Assembly (NCBI GenBank): GCA_023935145.1
Contig: CM043699.1
Location: 129,768,536 to 129,832,535, forward strand
Reading direction: 5' to 3'
Source: Bretschneidera sinensis
Lineage: Eukaryota; Streptophyta; Magnoliopsida; Brassicales; Akaniaceae
Length of the DNA: 64,000 nt
A program made the position numbers and the translations under genes. The notes under the pieces are model-generated. The model was not told the origin of the DNA, ran no database searches, and saw only the letters and a list, made by a program, of their open reading frames with translations. Below are positions 1 to 12,600 of this stretch, one piece after another (within the stretch, counting starts at the first letter, position 1; each line of letters begins with the position of its first letter).

Positions 1-906
1 TCTTATTTTGCCAGTGTTAAAGCAGGATCAGATTTTGTGGGGACAAGAGAGGATAAAGATACATCATCTGTTTTAGGTATGCTCAGAAGATCAGACTGTG
101 TACCTCTGACTTTTCCCTTTTATGGTGATAGGATGATTAATTCATTGGATTAGATTTATTACATAAAATGTCAACAATGTAAAATTTGTTTAATGTATAT
201 TACTGATAAAAGAAAAGAAGTGTTTCATAGGATTGCTTAAAGCTTTTTGCTCTTGAACTTGACATGGCTATTGTATGTAACATACATACCTTTCTGAATG
301 TATAAGTCTTTTGTTTCTTTCTTCCTGCCTGAACACTATTTTTATTTATATCAGTACAGAAAAATCTTATAAGAGTCGGTAGAAAAAAAAAAATCTTTTC
401 TTTTGGTTTATGATTAAGCATTTGTCTATCTATCTATCTGTCTATTTTTGATGCAACACAATTAAAATGCCAATTTCTAGTGTCCAAATTAGTAGTGATT
501 TCTGCAATACACACTTGGCACTTATTGTTAGACGATGTTGATTTCTGCAATACACACTTGCCTACTCACAGTATATTGGTACATGACTTGCAAAGAAGTG
601 ATAAGAGTAACAAGTTTCTGTTTTTGTTATTAATTGTTGTTATTTGTTTGTTTGGTTTCCATCTACCCTTTTTTTACTTGGTTCTTCTTTGTTGACGTAG
701 GGGAGAGAAAATTTCTAAATTCATAGTTTCAAGACAAAGAAATGGAAGGATTTGTGTCTGAGAATGATAAGATTGTAGAAGCACATGAAATGAAGTTAGC
801 TTCAATGAGGCAGAGATATTATGAAGAAGAGGTGGAGCTTGAAAAGGAATTTGATGCTGAATTATCAGACCTTATGGAGAAGTACACCCCTGCCAAGAGT
901 CTCTGA
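1..906 (+). CDS. 3' end of an unrecognised gene (last two exons, partial)
   Basis: The frame is open from base 1. A good donor (TTTTAG|GTATGC) lies at 76/77, and an acceptor after TTTCAAG at 733 restores the same phase, giving exons 1-76 and 734-906 with stop TGA at 904-906. The last exon codes for about 57 residues very rich in Glu, Lys and Met (for example MRQRYYEEEVELEKEFD), which reads as an amphipathic, coiled-coil-like helix ending in YTPAKSL. If the first exon is not spliced at 76, the frame runs on to a TAG at 151-153, a possible retained-intron end. The gene starts outside the window, so no domain can be named. The exon pair is inferred from splice signals and phase only. Confidence 0.5.
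423..445. repeat. TCTA microsatellite
   Basis: A short, slightly impure TCTA/TCTG tetranucleotide run inside the probable last intron of the unrecognised gene. Confidence 0.7.
497..560 (+). repeat. 21-bp direct duplication in intron
   Basis: Bases 497-517 and 540-560 are identical (starting gatttctgcaatacac). They lie 43 bp apart in the probable last intron of the unrecognised gene. No coding or splicing role is visible. Confidence 0.75.
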
Positions 907-1940
907 TGGTGATGGTGATAGTGATATAGCATTACCAAAACAAGAATAGGACCGGCTAACTTTGATCAAAATTTTTGAAGAACTTTTGAAACCATTATGT
1001 TATATTCTCATGCTCTTAATGGTAAAAGATATAAGAATATTTGAAAAAATAGTCAGTTTATAATTATATCAGATTGTAAATTGCCAACATGATGAGCTCT
1101 TTTTCTATTCTAATCATAATGAAAATCAATTTGGCTAAATTGATATTCATTTTTTTGTTTGATTGATATTTCCCTTTTTGGCTACACTTGAATATTGTAT
1201 TTGATGAATTAATTCAAATTTTATCAAATTGTAAAAGTTGTATTGTATATTTTATTTTTATTTTTAAGAAATTATTTAACAAACAAACATGACATGACCA
1301 GAGGAAGAGTGTTGTCATGTTTGATCGATGATATATAAAAAATACTAACATTTTAAAAATAAAATAATATTAATTATTTCTAAGTATTTGGTGTGTGCTT
1401 AAAAAATTGTATTTAGTAAATATAAGAAATAAAATTAATTTTAGATATTAAAATTTAACCTGAACACTGAAAGCTGAAAACAATTACAAGAAAGTGTATC
1501 CAAACAGTTTTCTATTTTCAAAACAGTTTTCGAACACCGACTATCCAAACAACTGAAAACTGTTTTGGAAACAGTTTTCGAACACTGTTATCCAAACATG
1601 TTTTCGAATACTGAAAACTGAAAACTGTTTTCAGAAACTCTTTTCGAAAACAGTTTTCGAACACTAAAAACTGAAAACTGTTACCAAACATGTCCACACT
1701 ATTCCGAATACAATATTCCCTACCATAATAACCATATAAGCAACTTTGCTTTCTTCATGTTGGCAAAGAGTTAAACCCAAGTAAATTTGACCATTTCTTG
1801 CTCATTTCTACAAAAGCAGTGTCCAACTGAGATAATCATAAGCGCAACTACGAGCTAATTTAGGCTTGATTACAATGGTATCCTTGTGCACCACTGTAGG
1901 GCTAATTTATCTCACCCTCCTCATAATTCTGACAAAAGTA
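907..1940. other. Intergenic stretch between convergent genes, with a repeat-rich patch
   Basis: This stretch holds the 3' flanks of the plus-strand gene and of HISN5, which converge here. Bases 1450-1692 are built from variants of GAAAACTG, CAGTTTTC and TTCGAACACTG in both orientations, interleaved with 'ccaaacatg' variants. The patch looks like the remains of an inverted-repeat MITE or minisatellite, but clear termini and a target duplication could not be defined. No other gene is seen. Confidence 0.5.
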
Positions 1941-4900
1941 TCAAGACCGTAACAGAACCCCTTTCGAGCTGCAAACATCAAAATTTCAGAACTTCAGCTT
2001 TGAATTTCTCATGACATCCTCAATTAAAAGTTCAGGTAATTTGTGTTACCAAGATAAGAGAATAGATACCATCATACAGCATGATTTTGTTTCAACAAAC
2101 ATATAAAATAATTCTACAGCAGAATGAAATCCTCATAACAAGGAATGTAAACTTAATTCTTCTGGGAATTGGCTCCCTAGTCCCTAATGGTAGTAACATG
2201 CTCACAGATAATACCTAGGTCGGTATTACAATAAAGAGATTTGTGGAGTACCTCCCCACTTTTCTTACAGAATTTCTAGTCCAATAATAAATTGTAAAAT
2301 GAATGTGGCATTTGAGCCTTGATTTCAACAGCTATAAAATTTTGATACAATGAGCTAAAAGAATAAAACTCCAAATAGAATCATCTGAATTATTTCAATA
2401 GCGAGCATGCAAATTTGGACGTCACATTTGAAGATGAAAATACTAGTGACTAGTGGGAGACCAAGGTGAACACAGATCTTCAAAATATGTCTATTAAGAA
2501 AGAATATGCATAAAAAATTGATGCAATCTTAACTTAGAGGAGAATTCAAACCTCGGTATGGTCCCATGGCGACGTGGATCATACTCCGTTGCTTGTCGAA
2601 GAGCCCTAGCAAAAGCTTTAAAAGTCGCCTCAATGATGTGGTGAGAATTTCTTCCAGCAAGCTGTGCTCAAACAAATTTGTAAATTTTATTAAAAACGAC
2701 AGTGGTAACCAGAAGAAAAATTATTAAAAGCTTTATGAGCAAAAACGATGTAAATAGAGTAACTGATTAAACTGCATTTAAAAACTTAAATTAAATGAAG
2801 TGCAGCCAAATTTCTGAATAACAAAGCAGTTATTTGACTAGAACCCTTTTATTTTGTCTTAATTTCTTAACATACAGTCCCTTTTAGATGCTCTCAGTGT
2901 TATTACCTGCCGGATGTGAAGTGTCATACCAGATGTATTCACCAAGGACTGGAAAAAGTGCTCCACCAACTATGAAATAGGAGGGTATTAAAAGAAACAA
3001 TCACTCTATTTCAGCAAACAAAATACACAAAAAGAATGGAACCACCAGCTTATATTATAAGATTAAGAAATCCCAATGCATATGGTAACACAATAAGTTG
3101 ACAAGCATAAACTTCCACCAAGGAATTAACATGATTGGTATGGAATTAAGAAAAATAAATTAACTACCTGAGTGTCATACATTCCAACTCTCTGAATAGG
3201 AATCTCCAAGTCATAGCTTAAATGCGGCCGGCCAGACAGATCCTGAAAGAAAATCAATTTCAATCAATAAGCAACAAGTTTTAGAACGAAGGTACAGAAG
3301 AAAAAGCAAATACAATTCTATAAGACGAGCATATTTGTGTGTCAAAATACAGCATACTAGGACCAACTTTGTATAGCCTTATGGTTTTCCTCCTGTCTGA
3401 TTAGTCCACCCAACTTGGAGATTATTTCCCCCCATTCCAATTCGTATTACTCCATTTGACACTAATTCCTCATATTGAAAGCTAGCTGTAAAGAAAAATA
3501 ATTTACGAATTATAAAACTCTCTAATTATATATTCCTCTGGAGAATGAATTGTTGCCTTGAAACTGCAGATGTTATAATGTATGAACGTTAACAACTTAT
3601 CTGACTATTTGAATTGAAGTCAGCCTATCAAATAAAGTGGACAACATATCTTTGTATCCCATTATTTATATGAATGTAAATCTTGACTTTAGATGCAACA
3701 TTTTGCGACCCTCAAATATAACTAAATGATTATCCATTGGAAGTAACATGCACATCATACCAGTGAAACATGTATTAATGCTTCATCAAGTGGAGCTGTG
3801 AAGTCACCAAACCGATTAATCCCTTTCCTCTCACCAAGTGCCTGCAGCAATGCCTGCACACAAAGTAAAGCTAAATTACTGACATTCATATACATAAACA
3901 GGTAAATACATAGTGGCCATGCAAGATACAATAATTAGAGACATCCTTTTGCAACTAAATCAATGGTACTAAACGTGATATGTAAACATACAAGTTGGGC
4001 ATTTAAGAACTAAGTACTATTACCAAGAGGATACGTCATACATGTAGAATTGTTTAAATGAGCTCAATTTAATGAAAACAAATGGACTAATCCAAACTCG
4101 TACTCTGCTACCATGCAAAGCACAATGATTTAGTCCATTTTCCATTCTATGCCCAAAAAAAGAAAGAAAAAAACAATAAAAAAGTAAAACAGAATTCATT
4201 CACTGGTTAGGATTCTCACTGTTCCAATGGCAAGACCGATATCTTCATTGGTGTGGTGATCGTCAATGTGAATGTCACCAGTAGCCTTCACGTGCACATC
4301 GAACAACCCATGTGAAGCAAGTTGCTAACTCAAACACATTATATGAGCAACACATCAGATTTAAAAATACTACTCCACTACTAAAAGCTACTCCAATATT
4401 ATACACTCACATGAATATATGAATAAATCTTAAAAATCTTAAACGAACAAGAATTATCTATACTCACAAAAGATTAATCTTTAAGTGACAAAAAACAGAA
4501 AGATTTTGTGTTTTCCTCAAGTAGAACAAAAAATTGAAATCAATTTCAAACTCCATGGCCTTTCTCAATAGTATTTGAGCCAAAAAATCGATTTCTGTTT
4601 TGTTTTTTTTTGGGTCACAAAGAAAACCAATAATTGCATCAAAGTGAATAGTGGCATACATCTAACATATGATCAAAAAACGGAATGCCAGTAGTACTAT
4701 CAGCAACGCCAGTACCATCCAAGTTAATCTTCACTGACACATTGGTCTCTTTTGTCACTCTTCTCACTTCTCCAATTCGACCTATTAATAGAAAATCACC
4801 CAAAAAAAAAGAATCTAGAAAATAAACCAAAAAAAAGATATTATTAAAATCCATGTCGAGTAAAATGATATTTTACCAGATTCAGTTGGTTGAGAGGTTA

Positions 4901-5120
4901 CAGGAGGGCCGTTGTTTTGGGGAAGTGAAGCACAATAGGAAGTATTATGAGAGTGGTGGTCCATTTGTATGGAGCTATCGTCGTTGAGGTGTCTTAGAGA
5001 GAAAAGACGGTGCTGAAAAGAAGGGTTTACGATGGGAGCTCTTTGAGGAACCCTAACCCTAGGTCTTAGTAGCTGAGCTGAGGAGTGGCTTAGAAGACCA
5101 GATGCAATTGAAAGCTCCAT
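1941..5120 (-). CDS. HISN5: Imidazoleglycerol-phosphate dehydratase, plastid type
   Basis: Eight exons join in frame with GT-AG borders: 4877-5120, 4660-4781, 4220-4324, 3761-3853, 3168-3242, 2907-2969, 2552-2661 and 1941-1968. They total 840 nt for 279 residues, about the length of other plant IGPDs. The enzyme dehydrates imidazole glycerol phosphate to imidazole acetol phosphate in histidine synthesis. Known IGPD signatures are present: [10 protein letters not shown] (about 113-122), the metal-binding IDDHHTNED (about 142-150) and the second metal-binding [16 protein letters not shown] (from about 240). The first 80 or so residues, rich in Ser, Arg and Pro, fit a plastid transit peptide. 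The start is the first ATG in the open frame (5118-5120), just below a GA-repeat leader. The last exon codes for only nine residues plus stop (ending GVLLRS). No disruption is seen, so the gene should be functional. Confidence 0.96.
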
Positions 5121-5154
5121 TTCTGAGTTGTGAAAGACCAAAAGTGCGTTTATT

Positions 5155-5171
5155 GAGAGAGAGAGAGAGAG
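5155..5171. repeat. GA dinucleotide tract in the HISN5 leader
   Basis: A pure GA run (CT on the gene strand) 35 bp upstream of the HISN5 ATG. CT-rich leaders are common in plant housekeeping genes. A regulatory role is inference only. Confidence 0.7.
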
Positions 5172-6431
5172 TCGTCAAACGCAAAAATTCATTGCTTTGG
5201 TACTAGAGCTGACCACCAGGTCGCCGGAAAGCCCTGCCCAGCCCTAAGTTTTTACGGGTTTGGGGCCTTTTGGCAAGAAAATAACTTTGAAAAATTATTT
5301 GGGCCGGTTTTGAGATTATATTGAATAATTTGGACTTGACCCAATTATACACAAAAACAAAGACTTTGATACTTATCACCATTAAACCAAATGCAAAAGA
5401 TTATATTTTATATTTAATACATATAAAAATAATATTTATATAGTACAATGCATAATAAAATTGTTTGTGAAAATTTATAAATTTAAACATCCGACATTTT
5501 AAACAAAAAATGTCTTAAAAATCATTTATTTGTATAATTTTTAACCGTAAAAAGAAGAGCAATTATAATTTGTTTTGAAATAAATATCTTAGACCAATGA
5601 TCAAACTTAGGTGAAAAAATATAACCTTAACTTGAAATATGCCTGACCAGTCATCAATACGATCATCTACTAATAATTGCTCACTTTAAAGTACTAATCC
5701 ACATTATTTATGTTTTGCGACGGGCCCCGCCTGTTAACCTCATTGGAAGTCAAACGGATATCAAATTTGTGAGAAACAGACTTGTATACTGCAATTGCTC
5801 TCGTCATCTCAAGAGAGACCCTATTACCATAATGCAATGCAAGAGCAAATATAAAGCACACTTCGGGTATTGCATAGGAAAACTACCATCAATGCATGGA
5901 AAAAGTTGATAAAAAGCGCAAACCCTTTCAAGGTCAGTACGAAAAGATTTATATTCATGCAACAGCCCCAAATTCAGAATTTTGTACAGGAACCTGATCT
6001 ACTCTAGAACATGAGCAGCTGAAAATTGAAAATTCAAGGTGAATACCATCAAGGCAATAACACCTTGTTTCTCATAAGTCATAGAAGTACATGTTCAAAC
6101 TCTTAACTGAGATCAGAATTTTTTAGTTGATGAACCAAGTACCTGTGCAACGAATAAAGGCTATACTCACAAGTTCCTTGAAATTCAACCAACCACCATG
6201 TTGTGTGCTTCAATTGCTACACAAAAATTGAAATAATACAGGACCTGGTGGAAGACTTAACTTCTACACCCAGCTGATTCAGATAGATACACTGAACAGC
6301 ATGAGATATTAACATGCTGGGTTCCAACCACTAAGGACCACATTGTGATAGCAATTTCTCCTCTGTGAGCATACGGTATCACATCAAGGCCTCAAGAACT
6401 GTCTCAGCAATGGTGCTCAGGCCTGAATTCT

Positions 6432-6447
6432 CCCCCCCCCCCCCCCC
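6432..6447. repeat. Poly-C tract (16 C)
   Basis: An uninterrupted run of 16 C on the plus strand, that is poly-G on the sense strand of the PHD/GNAT gene, about 200 bp past its stop codon. It is striking in such AT-rich DNA. Its exact length is easily mis-sequenced. Confidence 0.8.
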
Positions 6448-6645
6448 TCTCCCTTCTTCTGGATCATTACAATTTTATTTATCATCTGACTCGGACACAT
6501 AACAGAGCCTTTAAAATGGGCCATCCAGAATAGCATGGATGGAATGAGCAAATCAAAGAAAACTAGATTCAGCTTTCCCTTCATGAACTTCAGTTCCAGA
6601 ACTACCGTCAGATGAATGTGGCGTGCCTTCTTCACAGTGCACTGA

Positions 6646-9600
6646 TCAAGAAGCAGCTTCTGAAGCCACATAAGATTTGCTTTCCTCACATTTAATTTGA
6701 TTGTTTGAACTAATTTGCATAGAAGAACTCAAATCAGCACCATTGGAACTCGAGCCAGAGAAATCTAAAATTCCATTTATCTCGTCAGTGATGTTCTCAG
6801 CAATAATTTCCCCAGAAGAAGGGACAGCTTCAAGACATGCAATATTATTATCCATGTCATCCTCTTTACAAGACTGACTATCATCTTCACATTTCCTGTC
6901 AGAAGCACATTCAGCTAACTTGTCTCCTGGTTGAGAGTCAGCACCTATGGTCACCTCCACTGAGGCTGGAATTTTAAGTTCAGGAGAGGAAACCACAGCA
7001 TAATCAACTGCATGAGCATCATCCCTCTGACCTTCTTTAGACGACTGAGCATTATCTTCATCAGGAGAATCCAGTATTACTTCAGTTTCCATCTCCATAG
7101 CAATGCAACTTATATCGGAGACAAAATGACATTTGTTGTCGGAAGCAGATTCAGCTAGCTTTTCTCCTGGTTGAGAACTAGCACATATAATCCCCCCAAT
7201 CAACACTTGAGCTTCATGAGAAACAGCTACATCAACACCTACAGCAACGGCATTTTGCATGTCACCCTCTTTAGAAAAATGAGTATTCTCTACAACAGGA
7301 GAATCTACTAATGGTTTATTTTCGATATCTTGTGAATTGAGACTTGTATCAGAGCTATAGAGACAATTCCTGTCAGAAGCAGATTCAACTACCTTGTTCC
7401 CTGATTGAGAATCAGCATGTATAGTCTCCTCTGCTGAGACTTGAATTTCGGGAGAAGCTACGTTCACATCTGCTGCTACGTTCACATCCATACCAGCCTC
7501 TTTGCAGGACTGGCTATTATCTTCAATAGAAGAACCCAATACCGGTTTATTTTCCACCTCCAGTGTGGTTTGACCCGTGCAAGAGCTAACAAGACATTTT
7601 CTGTCCAAAGAAGATTTGGCTAACTCATCTCCTGATTGAGAATCGGTGTTTAAAGCCCCCGCAACAGAGACCTTTATTTCATCTTCAAGATAAGTTACAA
7701 GATTATCATCTAAAAGACGGGCATCATCCCTATCACCCTCTTTATAAGAAGTATTATCTTCAGCAGGAGATTCCACTCTTGGTTCCTTTTCTATCTCAAC
7801 TGCATTCTGACTCGTCTCAGAGACAAAAAGACATCTCCTATCAGCAGATTCTGCTATCTTGTTTACTGACTGAGAGTCATCAGCACTTATGGTTCCCTCA
7901 GCTGAGACTGGAATTTGAAGTTCTTGGGAACCATCTAGAGAACAACTAACCTCTGAAGTATCGTCCAAGGAAACATGTGGCCATTTGGAACCAGAATCCA
8001 TACCAGCAACTTCACCATTTTTCTTGTTGGCGGGACGCAAACCACTATCATCATGCTCATAATGTTCATACCTGGCTGAGGAATCCACCTCAGGTTTACT
8101 TGCCACCTCAGGTGTAATAGAATGCTCCTCCACCTTCAATTCCGCTTGTTTTGCACCTATGGAAAGATCAATGCAAAATTAGAAATAGGAGGTGAACATA
8201 TGGTTTGAAGGCAAAAAAATGTATTTCATCAACTAAAACCTGTATTGGCAGCACTGTTTCCCTTAACATTTTTAAGCTCCAATAGCCGCTTCTGTAACAT
8301 ATCTATCCCAGGGAACACCAACATATTCATGGATCTCATTTCTTTCTTAAGTGAATCCTCAAGAGGAGTGAAACCAAACACTACAGTCCATGCATGCATA
8401 AATTCAGGTATTGCAGGGATAACCAGTTTCTCAACCTTGACAGAGCAGAGAGCCTTCAAATGGGAATAAAACATGAAAGGGAAAAAAAATCAATTGCGTG
8501 TGGAAGAAGGCAGATAAAACCCAAGGTTAAAAGGAAACACAGATGCTAATCCCAAATTCTGTATGTATTTTCCCAAGCAAATGCAAGCAGCTATGAACAT
8601 AGTTCTCACAGCTTACCGATTCAATTGCACCAAAAAGCCGACGGCACATCCCTTGACGCCTATATATATGGCGAGTTCCAATGTATGGCATCTCTGCTAA
8701 TTGAGCCCCATGGAACCTAACCAATAGTAGAGAATTTAATGTTAACAATTTGTACGCATGCTAATACACAAATAAGCCACAGACTTGATGAATAATGTCT
8801 CAAGACCCTATTTGAACAAGAACTTAAACTCCATGATGGAAACTACCTTGAAACCAAACAATGCAACGGTAACACTTAATACGCAAGTCCAAACACATGC
8901 ACCAGCTACCAACCGTAGAACAAATCTCAGGGTCCCAATTAACAGGAACTCTGACGGTGAAAGAAGTTGGATTTACCAACAGAAGAAACCCTCACTCAAG
9001 TAGCATCAGAATCAGACCAACTAAAAAAGAGGGTAAATTGCCAATATGATAATCACCGATTTCTATAAATAAAAAGATAAAGAAAAAAACCTGACAAGTG
9101 ACCTATGTTTTGCAAAGCAGGGCCCAGAAACAAGTAAAAAATACATGATCTTGTGATCATTAAACAAGAAGCAAAAAAACACATAAAGAAATCCTCTGCC
9201 ACAGAGAGTGGAGTGTGCTTCCTGTAAACAAGTCCCAATCATTCCCCAAAATAAGAAAAATATTTGTTTATACATAAAAACCTGCAAATTAACCATATCA
9301 TATTCATTCGGAGTAAAATCCATTTTATACCATTTCATTACTACATGAAAAGACTCGGTTTTTCTTTTTTCAATAAGTACAGAATAGTATAAAAAGGCAT
9401 CAAGGGGGTGCCAACCCATGTACAAAAGCATCTATCTACATGAAAAAATTCTATAAACTCTAAAGTTCATTTTCATTTACAGAAAAACTCCACCAATCCT
9501 TCAGGGAAATAATCCACCTTTCCTCTCAATCAAAAGCCTCCTATTTCTTTCATCCCACACAATCCAAAAAATGGAGAGGGGTATCAACGCAATGGCTTTC

Positions 9601-12600
9601 TTCATTTCTTTAAAGCTCAAATAAAACCACTACATGCCCACACCTCTTCTTCAATGGACCCTGCAACAATCCAATGAAGGCCTAAAACTAAATAAGTCAT
9701 CTCCCACGATTGCCTAGTCCAAGAAAACCATAATAAGTTCAGGTTTATAGAAAGCATTCTCATTTTTCCAGCTGAAGGGCCCCCTTTTTCCAGAAGTTCA
9801 GGTGTCTATCCGTTGCTTATGCTTCTTGTTTTGTTTTCTTTTGTTCTGTGTTTGTTTCAACATATTCTCCAGTCAAAAAAAGTCACAAACTGCATAGCAA
9901 ATTGCATGTGAATGAACATGAAGTTATAAGGCATAATACCTGATAGATGCGGCAGAAATTATTTCATCGCCCCTCTCCAAAATAGCAGTGTAGAAGCCAC
10001 TATAGTTCAGCCGATTGAAGTTTGATCTTGAAAAAACATATCAAAAGAGAAAAATAATCAATAACAGACAAATATGAGAAAACGGGAAGTATGTATAGAT
10101 GATTTTTTTATTAAATAATTAAATCTAAATAATATTAAAAAGGAGATGATAATAACTAAAGCTCAATAATCTCATGCATATATTCTTGCTTATGTATACA
10201 TGCACAGAGAGAGAGAGATATTACACCACCAAATCAAACATACAATCACCTACAAACGCAGGCTGAAATTAAAGTCTCCAACTCATAATTTTAGACAATT
10301 AGAAAGGATTTACACCTATTTATTTTTATACAAGTGGTCAAAATTCAAATGCACATATAGGAATCGTTTAATTCCCATGCTCACAAATGCAAACTATCAT
10401 CAATGCTAGCATGTGAAACAAAATCTAGAGAAGATCACAAGAATAACACATAATAAAATCCATGCCCCATGGACCATGGTATTGTGAGACTCAAATAATC
10501 TCCTTGAAGGGCAAATACATTCAACATTCAGCCAGTGGGGCAAGCATCACCACAGAAGGAAAAAGGGAAAAGTTAAAATTGTTTCAGCCAAATATATAAG
10601 ATGCTTACCCACAATTATAAAGAACATTATGAATTAAATTGATCCCACTCCGCCTGTCAATGATAGGCAAAAAGCATTCATCCATAACAGTCAGTGCTAC
10701 AGCAAGCTTAGAATTGCTTTCCACCCTTTGAGGAAGCCCTCGAGAAGATGAGTCTGAATCTGCATCTATCCTACGAATAAGAGACCAAGAAAATCCTGCT
10801 TCTAGTTCATGTTTAATGCCAAGATACTTCTGTAAATGTTCAAAAAGCTGTAGGAACAACAAAAACAAAATTAAAAACAATGCCTTCACGATAACACAAG
10901 TTTGATGTGTTGGAAAGAAGAAAACCTATTTGTGGCATCAAACACACAACAATACTACACATTTGTTATCTCAATATAACTCGCTTGCCCACAAAGACTT
11001 CAATTATACTCAATAGTAATACAGAAGAAATTGAACCTTGTACTAAAAGTCAAAGTTCCAATCTTGCAAAGCAGCAATACCACGCCAAAAGCTTATTGTT
11101 TTAAAAGCCAAATATCCAGTGGCCAAATTATATATAACAAGGATGTATAGATGATACTACTAACACAATATCTTGCATCAATTAATGTCGTGTAGAACAA
11201 AAAAAGAAGAATGAAAGAATCTTTCAGAAAAACAATCATGTCTCATAAACCCTCAACAATAACTTTATTGCAACAAATATAGAAAACACAACTTGGTCAG
11301 CAAAAAAACGTCTTAGACAGTGCTTGGACAACTATTAAGCACAAACTCACCTCAGAAAGCTTTTCGGAAACCGAACAGCAATGATAAGAAACTATGACAA
11401 TATAATTCTGGAAAGCCTGAAAAGAGTAAATACCTCTTGGCACTTCTGCCCACAAAAAGCTGGGATTGATCCAATAGAATCGGTGGGGAGCGCATCCATC
11501 TCCTGTACGCATGATTTGTGATCTAAGAAGTGGCAATTCGAATCTCAATCAGAAACTTATCAGTGCTTAGAAAAACAATGAAAGTAAAAAATATAAGGAG
11601 AAGAATCAAATCCAAGGAAGAAAAGGAGTAGAGTACATTTTTTCTCACACATGCTGCAAGTAAGTAATGCACAAACAGTTGTATCCTCTGCTTGCGTACA
11701 GTCCTTGCCAACTACCCCACAAATTTTGCATGTACAGTTTGGGCAGTGCCAATCACCTGGGGGAAGCATCTGCAATATAAAGAGAGATATGAATACCTCA
11801 AGCATAACTATTCAACAAACACATAATGTTAACAAAAAAAATCCTAGCAGCAAAGAAACAGAAATTAAAAAGAGTCCCAACTAATTTAATTTAATTTAAT
11901 TCACTCGAGTAAGCAGAATCAAACATGTATCCCTGCTCCAATTGGAGAAAATATCATTGTAATGATCTTAATGCTTATTTCAGATCATCATACGACACAC
12001 ATATAACATATCACAATTCTTAGATAATCATGAAAGTATGAAACAACTACATTGCAAGTATCCAACCAATGGAGCAAAATATATATAAGAAATCTCATCC
12101 AAATTTTATAACACTGTATGCAGAGTATCATCCTGCATAAAGACCTCAAAAAAAACAATCTATACCACCTTCGAAAACAGGTCTTGAATGAGAGACAACT
12201 CTCATGCTGGGCAGCAACGATAGGATAATGGTGTGTCTTTTCAAAATCATTATTATTGGGAAAAAAAGAAAATTTAATCTCCTCCCTTTCTCCTGATTTA
12301 TATGCTTAACAATCTAAGGAAGCTTAGATAACTTCCTAAGTTTTTCAGAACAAAACACTTTCCTATTACAGTCTCTAATTGCTGCATTAATTAAATTTAT
12401 GCCTTACGAGCCAATTAAATAGTATACCTTTGTTCTTAAGGAAGAAATTTAGTTACCTCATCAACTTAGTGAAACCCAACCAAGATCACCTCACCTCCCC
12501 ACCCCATTTTCCTTTTCCTTTTATCTCTCTCAACAATCTAAATACTTAAAATTACAGCTACCACTGAAAATTTCACTTTGATACTGCCAAGGAGGCCTTG

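Larger units (their letters stand above)
5121..6645. other. Intergenic: HISN5 leader side and 3' flank of the PHD/GNAT gene
   Basis: Next to the HISN5 start is a (GA)n tract at 5155-5171, in the position of its 5' leader. The rest is AT-rich up to about 5700. The stretch 5900-6645 probably includes the 3' UTR of the gene ending at 6646, with a 16-C run at 6432-6447. No further gene is supported. Confidence 0.6.

Noticed and set aside
5046..5063. Telomere-like AACCCTAACCCTAGG
   Set aside because: Only two units, inside the HISN5 first exon, where it encodes transit-peptide residues; not an interstitial telomere.
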